Source: Darksidea phi | Taxonomy: Eukaryota > Ascomycota > Dothideomycetes > Pleosporales > Lentitheciaceae | NCBI GenBank assembly: GCA_030770425.1 | Contig: JASJFT010000028.1 | Location: 62,001 to 126,000 of the forward strand | Length of the DNA: 64,000 nt | Direction: 5' to 3' | Shown: piece by piece, positions 32,269 to 43,853 of the stretch | How positions within the stretch are numbered: the first letter of the stretch is position 1 | Layout: every line of letters begins with the position of its first letter | Position numbers and translations under genes: made by a program | Notes under the pieces: generated by a model | Database searches by the model: none | What the model saw: only the letters and a program-made list of their open reading frames with translations | Told to the model about the DNA's origin: nothing

Positions 32269-33196
32269 TCACGATGCCTTCTTCGGACGCAACGCATGCG
32301 GTGTCTACCAAAGCATCTTAACATACAGCGTGGCTATCGCTGGCGAAATGCTGACTATGCGTAACCTGTCATTTGTGTCACCTTTGACCACACTTATTGG
32401 CGAACGTTATATGCTGTGCGTAGCCTCTGACGGGTTCGGTGGTGCCCATGCAATCGTGGCAATGCGCATGACGGCAAAGATTGCATGATAGGTACGGCGG
32501 CGCTACACAGAGATGGATCTCATAGGGCACATGTTGGTTCGTATACGGTCGTGCACTCTGATGGTTGATACACGAGTTACACGCCTCAATACACCATCGC
32601 GTGGTGACCTCACGATGCAAGACTTAGATTCAAGTGTACGGTCGCTTAGCAAAATTCTTTGTAGACCACACGGTCAGAATACTCCGCTACTGAAATGCTT
32701 TAGCTGACATAGATGCCCACGACGGTGATATCGTGCAATGTGCAATCCCAACGGCTTCAGCCTTCAGCCTCACAACGGTACATATAGCGGATGGACGAAG
32801 TACGGTCTCGGTGAGGTGAGAAAGGGAGATATCATGTTACAGCGCCATGTGTGAGGTCAAAAAATCAAAGAGAATAAGGCTACGATGTGCCCTAAGCTCA
32901 CCCCAGGCTAGGACAAATCGGTATTCAATGCCGATATCCCCCGCTGTCACTCCGCTTGTTCGACCTCAAGCCATGGGTGTGTCCATGAGACTGACTATGA
33001 TGTTTTCCACCAGGTGGGAGCAACCCCTTACCGCCAACCACACGCTGCCCGAACGCAAAAGGGAAAAACTGTATCCTCATTGTCAGCAAAGTGTATCAAA
33101 CACTAATAGGTGCGGTATCCGATCCTAAGATCTTGCTCACTCCTCCAAGGAGTGCATTTTGCCGTATCAGCTGTAGAAGACTCCACGAGGAGAAAT
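32269..33196. other. gene-free stretch
   Basis: About 0.9 kb up to the phospholipase C stop codon. Short frames only; nothing recognised. Confidence 0.4.
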
Positions 33197-35896
33197 TCAT
33201 GCCCGACTGACTGTCTTCTTGATCCGGACCAATAGCACCCCCTTAGACACCACCCCATTCGAATTATACAGATGCAGCATGCGTATTCCTGGCTGCAATC
33301 GATCAAGACGATAGCAAGCCCAAGCGGCCAAGTCATCGCTGAGGCGCTCGTCGTCCATGACTTTGAATCTGCAAAACACCCGAATTAGTAATTGCTCGTC
33401 CTAAGACTAGTAAGTGAAAAATTGCACGAATGCGCGAAAGTGGGTCTAGCCCTAGGTGATTGGACATCCGGCGCTCGGGAAGAAAAGACGAGCAGACGAG
33501 TCTGATAGAAAATTAAGAGTGTGGGAAGCCACCGTTTCCAACGCCTCGTCTGGGAATAACAGCAATGTGCATAATAATCGGCGCCAATAGTTCCGATCCG
33601 ATCCCGGCATGGTCGTACCATGGTCTCGGTAAAGAACAATATGGGATAGCTGGGCGCTGGTACTACTACTCCTGCACAGTAGCGTTCGTTGGCTCATCCG
33701 ACGTGGTAGAAAGTAGACGATCACAACAGAAGTACCATGTGGGTCTCGTATGATCGATCCTCCTGTGATCGGGTTGGACCCAGAGTGCGCATCTAGCGGC
33801 AAGGGCGAGAGGTGCAGCTTTCAAGTGCAGATAACGACATGCGAGAAAATGAGGTAAGAAGAAATGAGACTTACCTGACGAAGGTTAACTCTTCTGTGAC
33901 GCCTTTGATGTCCTGAAATTTAACGATTTCACGGCCGAAATCGGGATTTGGCGTCCGCTGCGTTTTCGTCTTCTTTTTGTAGTCGCCCTTGTTGCTCCTA
34001 CCGTTTCCAGGGATGGCCTCGCCTTCGCGTTCTTCAGGTTTCTCCACGTGGAGCTCAACTTTGACGAAAGGCTTGAAGTCTTTTGGATCGTCTTCCTCTG
34101 GCGGCATTGGGATGTCCTGGCCTGCGAAGAACTCGATGCTGAGGTCAAGATTGTGACGCGGCACTGCATCCTTCTGTGTCAATCCAGAACTGGTGCTCCG
34201 ATAGCCTTCGGGCTTCAGCACCCATCCCGGGGTACCTGCAAACATGGCCTCGTTCTGCATCATTCCACCGTCCCAGCGTTGCCAGTTGAGCGCAACAATC
34301 TGTACGCCCTGTCTCCAGAAGATGGATGGATTGAGGTTTGAAGAGTTGAGTCGGAGGCCTTTGGGGTATGCGCGCATGAAGAAGTTTTTGTTGTGCTTGA
34401 ACAGAGCTGCGGGATTGGTTTCGTGGACCTCCATTAGGGACTTTTCAGAAAGTGAAAAGACGTGTGTAGGAATGTTTGCCTCTGAGAAGTGGTTAGCCAA
34501 GCTGAGTATACACGTCTGAGAAAAAAATTCTCTTGTCTACACCAGGTTCAACTCACCAGGGCAATCCAATCCCTTGTAATGATAGCCTCCGAAGTAAACA
34601 CCTAGCTTCGACAGAGCTTCGATGACCTTGGGCTTTGGCGTTGGCGGCTTCTCCCCGGTCCCATTGTCCGATGAGGAGGTTGTATCCGACTTTACAGATT
34701 CGCGGCTGGCGGACTTGCTTAATTGTGCCGGTGCTTGAAGAGTGGTTGGCTTCGCATCGGAAGCTGCCGGTTTTGCGGAAGCTCGTTTTACTTTGACCAA
34801 TATCCTGTTCTCCAACTCCTTCAATGTCGGAAGCTTCACATCTTCCGACGGTTGGGAGGGGTCGGTCGGTAGATCGACAAGCATTGCTCTCCAGTACTCT
34901 GTCATTATCTCCACCATGATTTCTTGTTGTTCAGGACTTGTGTGAACTTCCAAACTGACGATAAGCGGGAGGTTAGACGCTATAAAAGCGTAATCGCGGA
35001 TAGTGGCGCATACGGATCGGAACGGTGTGTCTTTTGTCAACGTATAGCCTATACATCAGTTAGCGATCGCGTCACATCGTTTGTATTCTAGACGGTTGTC
35101 CAAGAACGTGGAAAGATCAAGCGTACCATGAAGTACTCTGGGTTCGGCTCTTGTATAGCTGTTGGATCTCCATGGCTGGATCCGCTCTTCGCCAGCCTTC
35201 GGCGGAGGAGAAGCTTCGTTGACCTTCTCCTCGGCCCCTTTCCTGCCAAACCGGAGTTCGAGGCGCTTACGAATGCCCAGCTCTGGCTTGGTTTTCTTAG
35301 GCTTGACTGCGCCAATATTCGCAGCCTCATCCTCGGAGCTAGAGCTTGAAGGTGGTTCTCCGTCCCAAACGTCGATTTCTACACAGCGACAACCTCGGAG
35401 TAGGACCTGGCCGCATTAGCGGGGCCGAAAAGCTAATGACATAGCTGAAAAGGCTCACATTCTTGTAAGCGTCCACGCTTGACTCGCTTAACAGCTGGTC
35501 TCCTGTCAAGTATGTGTTGTGACTCGATGAAATAAAGTAGTTGGAGATAGGAAACGATGTATCCACAGGCTCAGCAGGCTTCATGACATTGGCCGCCCGA
35601 GATGTGAAGTATTCGACAAAATGAGAAAAGGACCCATCCTTGAGGCTCTCAGCATCCGTAGCCGAAGCCTGTTGTTCCTCGGATAGCCAGTGCGCCAGCC
35701 CTTCCTTGGTCTCTAGCTTGTGTGTCTTCTCCACCTCATCGTAGAGGGCCTTCAGGTACTTGCAGACGACCGGAGAGAGGGTATCGACAACTTTGGCCTT
35801 CTGCGTCACCGAGGCACTTCCTCCACCGGCTTGTAGCTGTGGCTCGTCGAGCTTCGGGGCGCCGAGCTTATGATCCTTGCTGGGCGGAGGGGCCAT
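33197..35896 (-). CDS. PLC1: phosphoinositide-specific phospholipase C
   Basis: Five exons (35896-35459, 35406-35127, 35048-34557, 34481-33875, 33368-33197) give 662 residues. The enzyme cleaves PIP2 into IP3 and diacylglycerol. The X domain has SSSHNTYLTGDQL (first catalytic His, residue 126), GCRCVEIDVWDG (acid residues that bind Ca2+), and VLHGYTLT (second His, split by an intron). A Ser-rich linker is followed by the Y domain (MRAYPKGLRLNSSNLNPSIF, QNEAMFAGTPGWVLKP), and a C-terminal C2 domain ends in the last exon (LHLYNSNGVVSKGVLLVRIK). There is no PH domain, as in many fungal PLCs. Introns one to three are 52, 78 and 75 nt, but the last is 506 nt, far longer than any other here. Splice phases all agree and the C2 end is complete. 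Confidence 0.94.
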
Positions 35897-36529
35897 GGTG
35901 TCTTTGGCGGGGCTGGCGGGGTAGATGAACTGCGTAGAAAACTTGAGCGCGAAAACGGTATTTGCAGGGACGGCGTAGTATTTGGCTCGAGAAAAGCTTT
36001 AGGTCGTAGTCAACACCTGGGGGACCAAAGTGTGTGGGTTTTGGATATGAGGCAGCGCGGCTCAGCCCTGCTTATTCGCCCGAGTTAGCAATCACACCGA
36101 TCATTTGAATGCTTGACGCAATACACCCAATGAGGACTCACCTGGACAGACTCACAGCGCACCCAGCTGTCACCCATGCATCAGACACAGGCAACCAGAA
36201 ATAGTGGTGGGCGTGAACGGCGCCTTATGAGCGGTGCGTGGCAGGGCTGACACGCCTACAAGTGTCCATCGGCTTGGCAGCGTGATTCGTGTTTGATCGC
36301 CCCAGTTCGGCATCGTGTTGCCGGAGCCTGTTCGCAGAGGAAGGAGCGGTATGACACGTTAATCGCTCTCATGGACGATTGAGCGTAAAGTGCAATCGTC
36401 TGTCTCTAGTGGCTATGCGCCGTGCCAAGAGACGACGTCATAGGGTCCTTAGGTGTCTGGATGTCTCAAGTGCTCCACTAGAGAATCACGGGATGTCGCT
36501 TCATTCACATTCCAAGGCCGACGTGCAAA
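35897..36529. promoter_or_regulatory. divergent intergenic region between PLC and cupin genes
   Basis: 633 bp between outward-facing start codons. No gene is seen; it should contain both promoters. Confidence 0.45.
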
Positions 36530-36865
36530 ATGGCAAAGTCACGAAAGGAGGCTGAGCAGGAGGTCAAATCGTGGGGCTTCAATCACGTGTTTACGTGGAG
36601 CGATGGGCCGTATGAGTTTCACACGCATTTTCACGACAGCTCAAGCTAACAAGCTTTGTGTAGTAACGCTTACTACCCGCCACACACGCATGACGGACCC
36701 ACAACGCACCTCATTCTCGATGGCCGGCTGACAATCCTCTACCCAAACGACAAGGAGCCAAAGAAGGAGTCGTTTGGGCCAGGAGCGCGGATCGATGTTG
36801 ATGCTCGGCGGCTGCATGAAGTGTGGATGGGGGACGAGGGATGCACTTATGTCATTGGGGAGTGA
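36530..36865 (+). CDS. small single-domain cupin protein
   Basis: Two exons (36530-36609, 36664-36865) around a 54 nt GTATGA...TAG intron give 93 residues beginning MAKSRKEAEQEVKSWGFNHV. The splice yields WSDGPNAYYPPHTHDGPTTH. The HTH...H spacing and the following LILDGRLTILYP form cupin motif 1; PGARIDVDARRLHEVWMG forms motif 2 with the third His. This is the minimal single cupin barrel that binds a metal ion, and the catalytic or sensor role cannot be assigned. Its stop lies 55 bp from the convergent Rpc25 stop. Length is typical for single-domain cupins. Confidence 0.82.
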
Positions 36866-36920
36866 GATCTAAATTGAATACCGCAACGCCGCCTATGCAT
36901 TCGTTCATTGCTGTTATCAC

Positions 36921-37721
36921 TCACTCCTCCATACCGTCCATATCCACGTCTCCATCTCCACCCTCCTCGCCTGCTTCTTCCCACCATAATGTCGGGCCAA
37001 GCCCAGACTGATTCATCGAACCCTGCGACTCGTCAGCATGTGAATCCAAAGAAGAAACAGCAATACTCACAATAACCCTCCAAGCTGTACCCCTCGTATC
37101 GACCAGGTTCCCTTGCTCAGCTTTCTGCTGAACCGATGGCTTCTGGTCAAACCACTCCTCCTGCTCCACTCGGAACAACACCGGCTCTCCCTTGTCGAAG
37201 AATAGCTCTGTACCGCCTTCAGGTCTCCAGATCCACGTGCTCTCGTTCTGATCGAAGTCGCTGTTCTCGAAGAGATTTTGGTAGGGGACGAAGATTTCGT
37301 TATAGAAATCAAGGTCGATGAATATGCCCTCCGGGGTCGAGGACTTGATACGCCCATAGAGGATTTCACCGCGAAAAGGTCGGAACACTACCATGCGGAA
37401 TTCGACTATGTTTCGTCAGTAATTGTTTTGCTGCCCAAAAGAATGAAATACTCGCCGTTGACATTGACCAACCCTGTCCCGTGACCGATAAGTCCTTCAG
37501 ATGTCTGCAAGATATCGAACAAACACATGCACATTCCAACCTTTTGAATAATCTTATTCGAGAACTTCGTGTTAATCGCATCTTTGAGGGATTGCGCGCT
37601 GGGCCTGCCGGTGTCTTCTGGGGCAATCTGAATCAGATCTTCAATTGTTGACTGGAGTTTCTATTAGTGAGGTTGTGCGCATATTTCTTATTAAAAGATG
37701 TGAGCTCACGAGAATGAACAT
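36921..37721 (-). CDS. RPC25: RNA polymerase III subunit Rpc25 (RPC8)
   Basis: Four exons (37721-37710, 37651-37456, 37405-37071, 37022-36921) give 214 residues. Rpc25 pairs with Rpc17 to form the Pol III stalk used in initiation. The first exon is only 12 nt (MFIL) and splices to STIEDLIQIAPEDTG, the conserved N-terminus. The Rpb7-like N-domain continues to LVNVNVEFRMVVFRPFRGEI, then the OB-fold domain (GRIKSSTPEGIFIDLDFYNE, WIWRPEGG) and an acidic tail. Intron two begins with GC (G|gcgagt) rather than GT; this is the only choice that restores VNVNVEFR. Length matches fungal orthologues. Confidence 0.95.
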
Positions 37722-38035
37722 GGCTGCAAGATGGCGCCCTCATGCTCGAGGAGGTTCGAGTTGAAGCTGATGCTACCTTGACATTTTGGATGAGTGAAAA
37801 GTTGAAGAAGTCCTGCGATTAACTGTCATTGGTGATGCCGACGGTCGCGCTAAACTAGCGTGCCTTATCGATAACCCTAAAACTTTCAATCTCTAACTTC
37901 CGTTCAACGACTGCCATCGCATATTTCTTATGGTACCACACGTTGCCCCACGCTCATCAAAGAACCGAGCAGTAGCGGGAAAATCCTCTCCTGAACAATG
38001 CGCCCACACAGACGATAACTCCCGCGCCGCAAAAG
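37722..38035. promoter_or_regulatory. divergent promoter Rpc25 / NUFIP-like gene
   Basis: 314 bp between start codons on opposite strands. The sequence atatttctta occurs twice (37681, inside Rpc25 intron one, and 37921). No gene. Confidence 0.45.
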
Positions 38036-39742
38036 ATGACGTCGTTCAAGTTTCCGCCTCCGCCTCCACCTCCGCCGACGGCTTCCGCTTCAAGCGATAC
38101 GCAGAACACATATAGCAGCCAGAGAGGAGGTTATAGTCGCGGGAGAGGAGATCGTGGGCGCGGTCGTGGTGCTTCGGGGAGAGGCCGAGGAAGCTTTCAA
38201 GGCACCACAAGAGGCGGACATGTACAAGGCGATAGATCCGGAAACACACTCTCTCGTGGGGGCCCCAGAGGGGGTTCTCCTCAGCAGCAGCAGCCCCGCA
38301 TAGGAGGATGGCAAAACCAAAATATTCGCAATGCTTCGTCTTCGCATCAGTGCCAGCAGCCTGCACCGCTGGCCGCGCCCGTACCACAAATCTCAAGTCC
38401 TTTTGGCGCATTTAGAAACCCGACCTTTTCAAGCCCAGCATTAAGCGGCGCACAGATGCCCCAAATAGATCCGAACACCCTTGTGCAAGCCATGTCCTTC
38501 ATGACTACCCCAGCGGGTATGCAATCGATGGCCGCATTTGCAAACCACATGGCCGGTGTCAATACTGGTCCTCAACATTCTCAACCGCACATACCTCAGC
38601 CATTTCCGCTACAAATATACAGCTCCCCTCCGTCAATTGGTATAAACAAGAGAAAACGAGGAGAACGGCAGGTGCAGTTCGAGACCCAGCAGAAGCCACA
38701 GGCTGTCCAGACTCCACAGCAGCCTAGCACAAAACCGCCAAGGGCCAAGTGCAAAGCCGCTCCTGAGATTCCTAGCTTTGGCTTCACGCTGCCGCCGACG
38801 CCTATCTCACGAACGTCTGCTTCCTCCAACCCGAATCCCAACCGCTATCAAAAGAAATCCAGGATCAATATAGGCCTCACGCATCGTGAAGAAGTGAATG
38901 GAAGCAGCGATGAAGAAGACGTTGACGAGGAGGCCGCTTTTATGGCAAACTACAAAGTCGAGGGTATTATGTTCGAGCACAATGGGGAGAGCATATCACT
39001 TCAAACACAAGCCGAGGTTGCTGCTTGGATCAAAGACAGAAGAAGGCAGTTTCCTACACAGAAACGAATAGCACAGAAAGCCGAAGAAGCTGCGGCCAAA
39101 AGGGCCAGTGAGTTGGAGTTTCTACGAAAAATCAAAGGAAAGCCTACAGAACGGAAAATTGGCGTTCAGCAAGCCTCATTTTCCAAGCCGGTCCAGACGG
39201 AGAAGTCGTCGGCCAAACCCAAAACGGATCTTGAGGGAATGCGCAGTAAGGTCCAGGAGAGCATAGCGAAGAAGAAGGAAGTTCCGCTTGAACCGCAAGC
39301 TAAACCTAAGACTCTTGATCTCGGTCTAGGTTATGCCAGTGATACCGTTTCGGATTTAGACGACAGCTCTGAGCTCTCAGACTCCTCCGTAGTCTCAAGC
39401 TCGTCGGAGTCGTCTGCCGACTCAGGCTCCGACGCGAACGACAGTGACGCTCCACCGACGGCGCAATCCTCAAAAGTACCCACTGCCCCGGTCGTGATCC
39501 CGCCGCCGCCCCCCGCCCCAGTCCTACCGCAGCCGAAGCAGAAGAAGATCGATATCTGCCCAAATTGGAAGAGAAACGGGAAATGCAAGTATGCCCAGTA
39601 TTGTAAATACCCTCATCCCAAGGAAGGCAAGGCCAACCGAGTGGGGCTCTATAAAAGGATGGTGGAGCAAGAGCTAGAGAAAGCGGATCAGTTGGCGCTG
39701 GATGCCATCAAATTCCTGGGTCGGAATGGCTATCTTGGCTGA
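38036..39742 (+). CDS. NUFIP1-domain and CCCH zinc-finger protein
   Basis: A single exon of 568 codons. The N-terminus has a proline run (FPPPPPPPP) and RGG repeats typical of RNA-binding regions. A NUFIP1 core follows (YKVEGIMFEHNGESISLQTQ then AAWIKDRRRQFPTQKR). A Ser/Asp-rich acidic stretch and a second proline run precede one CCCH finger (CPNWKRNGKCKYAQYCKYPH; spacing C-x8-C-x5-C-x3-H), then a short helical tail ending RNGYLG. NUFIP/Rsa1 proteins bind Snu13 and help assemble box C/D snoRNPs with the R2TP complex; a nuclear role is inferred. The CCCH end is seen in filamentous fungal members of this family. Confidence 0.88.
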   Translation: MTSFKFPPPPPPPPTASASSDTQNTYSSQRGGYSRGRGDRGRGRGASGRGRGSFQGTTRGGHVQGDRSGNTLSRGGPRGGSPQQQQPRIGGWQNQNIRNASSSHQCQQPAPLAAPVPQISSPFGAFRNPTFSSPALSGAQMPQIDPNTLVQAMSFMTTPAGMQSMAAFANHMAGVNTGPQHSQPHIPQPFPLQIYSSPPSIGINKRKRGERQVQFETQQKPQAVQTPQQPSTKPPRAKCKAAPEIPSFGFTLPPTPISRTSASSNPNPNRYQKKSRINIGLTHREEVNGSSDEEDVDEEAAFMANYKVEGIMFEHNGESISLQTQAEVAAWIKDRRRQFPTQKRIAQKAEEAAAKRASELEFLRKIKGKPTERKIGVQQASFSKPVQTEKSSAKPKTDLEGMRSKVQESIAKKKEVPLEPQAKPKTLDLGLGYASDTVSDLDDSSELSDSSVVSSSSESSADSGSDANDSDAPPTAQSSKVPTAPVVIPPPPPAPVLPQPKQKKIDICPNWKRNGKCKYAQYCKYPHPKEGKANRVGLYKRMVEQELEKADQLALDAIKFLGRNGYLG

Positions 39743-41928
39743 GTAGCACACCCTCACGTGTTTTAATGTAACGTGTTATCGTCGGAATCTTAGCGGGTTG
39801 CAGGGTACCTTGGTCATCTGAAGATGAGGTCGGAGAAAGTGATGGGTGTGTCCTTGGCGGACGGACTAGATACTAACTTGACAGTGGCTATGTATACTTA
39901 CTTCACTTACAATACAACCCATGCTTTCGAATGCTATGCAAGAGCGAGAACGATGATAAATACTCTATTCTACCGTGATCTTGTTCTTTCATGTCCCCAA
40001 ACCCCCAGCCTAACCAAATTTGACGTGGGCTCGCTCGAGATAAGAAATATTAGTGGAGCGTAAGGGCAAAAACGGGTGCTGAGTACAAGTTGACTATCAT
40101 TATACAGCAGTGATACCACCATCGTTTACGAATATACACAATATGCAATACGACGAAGTTCGTTGCACGCATATAAGATTACCTCGCCGCCTACACACCC
40201 CTCTCGAATTCATCCTTAATACTACTCTTGTCTTCGGCATACTATTCCAGTCGGTCTTTCTCCATATTATGCGATTTCCGTATAAAGAAAAAATTAACTA
40301 ACGTAACATCTGTGTCATGAGATGGATATTTAGCAGAAACTTCTCATATTTCCAGTAAATAATAAGTACTTTCCAAGACTGTGAACACGCTTTGCATGTT
40401 CATCTTCGCGGTCTTGACGGTTTCTACTTCTTCAATATAGATCGGGGTGCTGTGAGAGAAGAGGATATCGTTGTTTGTAATACGGGGGTTGTCCAGTAGA
40501 AAGTACTTGACGCGAGAATGCGAGAAGTGAAGGCTTGGAGAACGAGATCAAAAAGGTTGCTAGGGTGTTGAGCGGTGGGTACGGAGTGGTGGAGTGGAAG
40601 CCCATTGATATGATGGCCAATGAAGGTATATATATCACTCACGGAGTGGACTCCATACGAAAAAATTATCCTTCTGCTTCCATACACAGGTTTACACCAC
40701 AACTAGGACATTCCAATGCCATGGAAACCCTAACGTAAGTGTGGCGCTCTAGGATCCCCATGTTACTGATCCCTTTCATGGATGATATGTATGTAGATCG
40801 AGATATCGCTCGTCCTACTCATAGAGACTATGCGAGCTTTCTACATATGTAGCAGCAACAAAAAAAACTCTATCGAAGTTCCACATGCAAAGGGGTCCAT
40901 GGATGATACCCCATAGATTTACAACCATTCAATCCTCTTCGATACGGTTATATAATCGATATATAGGAAAATAGACACTCCCTCGTTCATTCATACTCGA
41001 GTTAAATCGTGTTCGAGTTAAACCTCACTATGCTTAATTTCCACGCTGCTTATTCTACAAGAACCCACACACTGTACCGCTATTCATTAGCTATACTCAG
41101 TTACGAAACACCAGAAACAAGCATGTGACGGTCCTCAAAACGTTACTCGAAGCGTTCCGCACCATTGCAACCAAGCTAGTCGGCCAAATATACGGCACAT
41201 GTCTGTCCCTCTCAGGCAACCCCACAGACTGGATACTCGTCCACCAACTCGAAGAAAGTAACATTACCGTAGGACTCGCTGTGCGTCCGCTGCACCAGCA
41301 CCAGGTCTTATAGACTTTGGTCTTCCTGAAGATAGGATTGTTGTCGAATTCTTAGACTCCAAGGTACGCAGGTCGACGTTTTGTTAGCTAGGGAACCTAT
41401 CATATATAGGACCCCATTCACTCTGCTTGAGCACGGGCCTCTGCACCTTTCGTATATAAGGCGCAGGATTCCCGCACGTAGGTAGATCTCTAGTCAATTC
41501 AATCTCCACCTTCAGAGCCAAGACGTTTCCTGATGAGTGTGAGCGTGGTGAGAGGAAGGTTATATTGAGGGTTGAGCAGAGAGAGTTGGAGTTTATGGTA
41601 TAGGTTAGAGTGAAGAAGGCTGAGGAGGCTGTCGGATCGAGCGAAGTTTTGTGGGAGGCTTGCCGATGGTGGGGTGAGGCTTTGGGATGAACGGTATACT
41701 GCGTCTGATGTTTGAGGAGTTTATTCTGCTTTCCGAAGTCCGGTGTGAGCTACCTCACGCTGTTACGTCTATTAGAATATCGATATCGATCCTCCCGCTT
41801 GTCGAATTTGTATTGTAGTAATGAGAAGACACAATCTTCATACTCACACCATCTGACACCATCCATTGCTTCTCCTCTCACAAGTACTTTCATCTTCTTC
41901 CGCCCTCTTCTCTCCTTCACATATAATT
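39743..41928. other. AT-rich, gene-poor stretch
   Basis: About 2.2 kb with many short family-less frames. Repeated TATA-like tracts occur (for example around 40620-40640), and a short direct repeat tcgagttaaa near 41000-41025. No gene, RNA or element can be defended. Confidence 0.4.
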
Positions 41929-42562
41929 TCACATGCTTGTACCCGAAGTCCTACAACGCACCCACGGAACGTCAAAACAACCCCGCATTACACACAGAGT
42001 CAAGCACGTCATACCATTTCCTCCCCTAAGTTTCGCAATTTCCGAGACCTTTTTCGGCATCCACATCACATACCCCTTGAACTGGTCTCGATCGAGCGCG
42101 CTAGCATGGCTATGGTCGTACCTGCAGCGACTATGCACCCAAACTACTGGAAGACCGTAACAAGGCGAGCACGAGTAGCGGACGTCGCCAATAAGGTGTT
42201 TCATCTCGGTTGCCAAGGCATTGATTGGGCTGTCGTGTGATTTGAATGACTGGCTGACCATTGTGGGAGGATGTTACTTTGCGTCTTGCATATGGTGGTG
42301 GATAAAAGGGAGGGCTTCTGTGCGGATGAGGCGGCATGAGCGGAGGATGGAAACTGGCACCGTGCATTGGATGAGGTAGATTTTTTCTTTTTCTTTTGGG
42401 CCTTTGGACCTGTTGATGCGAATCCTCTTCCTATTGATGAGTTTAGTGGGGGTTAGCAGAGTCATTGGGACCGTCGTATCTGAGGCGCATGGGCAGCAAC
42501 TCTTCGTAGACCATCAGTATAAGCTCTTTTGGCAAGAGGAGGAAAGGGAACGGAGACTTCAT
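41929..42562 (-). pseudogene. F-box-like protein gene with one frameshift and one stop
   Basis: The start MKSPFPFLLLPKELILMVYE has the hydrophobic LP-x-E-L...VYE pattern that opens many fungal F-box/2EXR-type proteins. After about 37 codons the frame ends at TAA next to a run of five identical bases (42448-42452); with one base fewer the frame would continue into KLINRKRIRINRSKGPKEKE and ILRSCRLIRTEALPFIHHHM, the classic (I/L)LRxCRxIxxEA motif of this family. One TAA (42274-42276) then interrupts the same frame, which goes on through SQSFKSHDSPINALATEMKH and CYGLPVVWVHSRCRYD to the final stop. Two lesions in about 210 codons indicate a recent pseudogene; a sequencing error in the homopolymer could explain only the first. 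Confidence 0.6.
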
Positions 42563-43853
42563 TGTAGTGTTTGGATGCCTGGACGTGTGAGTTTGCCTGT
42601 GCTTTCGATCTGCAGGTCAAGACGAGAAAATAGTTGAGCGGTGGACGCCACGCTCGCTACCGAAGTACGTGGACCGTACATCTGCCTTGCCAATAGAGTA
42701 TCACATGATGATCGTAGAGATATGCTTTTCCACGATGGAGGAAGCTAATGAGGTGACATATTCGGGACATGGTTGCACAAGGGAAGATGGGGCTTGTAGA
42801 CCGCCTCACACATTTGGAGGGAAACCAACAATCTCTCGCGCGTCGATCTTGTTGAGAACTAGGAATAATTTTCTAGCAGCTGCCAGCGAACAATTACCGA
42901 TCGGCAACGAGTAGCTCCACGATTTGGTCGGTGCCAGCGAAGAGACCATTCGGCGCAGTGAGACACACGGACCAAGATGTTTCGGTTACTTCGCTCTGTG
43001 CCGGAACTATCGGACAATATCTTCTGTGTGCATGCATATAGCCGGAGCATGACGCAATCTATCGCAGGGTCGAGGAGGGGTGACTGCGCTGCTCGTTCTC
43101 GTGAGGATGGCCATGTTCCCATGGGTGCGCTTCACCGCCGGGAGGTTGCAGGCGCGGAATCGCGAGATGTCTTGCGCCAGCGTGCGGTACGAGGAGCCAG
43201 GCCGGGACCGCACGTAACTGGCTCTGATTCGTGGGCTGGCGATAAGAGGGACAACGCATCCCCTCGCCGTAGACGGCGAGTGGCGCGTATGCAGGGGACG
43301 GAAGTGAAATGAGTCCAATGGGGGGGCGCAACTAGCACCACTCCCTCCGTCGGCGCCGGCAGCTGTGGGCGGTGTCGAGAGAGAAGGTCGGGAGAGAAGA
43401 GAGAAGAGCTGCAGAGGGACGCATCACAAGAGAGCCACGACCACATGGGCATTGGATCGCAGCCAGGTACTCCGGCGACACTGTGCTTGGCAGTGTTTCG
43501 TGGGCGTGCATTGAGGCGTCGGCGTCGCTCAAGATTTATTAGTTTTGGGCCTCTTATTTCGGCTGGCTTGAGCTTTTTCGCAAAGGGGCTGCCACGGCTC
43601 CCGCACACATACCCACGTTCACACATTCACACCCTTTTGAACATCCAGCAGCCTGCCGCCGGTCGAGAGACATTGGAACACCGCCGGACGCTATCCCCGT
43701 CATACACACCGCGTCGACCAGCGTCCTCGCCTGTGTCCCTGCATTGCGCGACTGACCTCATCTCGCGCGCGTACCAAACACCCCCGGGCCCCGTCCCCAG
43801 CTTCACATGCAGCCCGGCACGTCGACGCCGCCCCCCACGACGTGACGCCCAGC
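42563..43853. other. gene-free stretch and Msb1 upstream region
   Basis: About 1.3 kb. The last several hundred bases are GC- and C/T-rich and probably form the Msb1 promoter and leader. Long frames here on both strands (for example 43132-43626) overlap each other and have no family features. Confidence 0.4.

Noticed and set aside
41125..41313. 62-codon plus-strand frame
   Set aside because: Non-ATG start, no family feature, no splice context.
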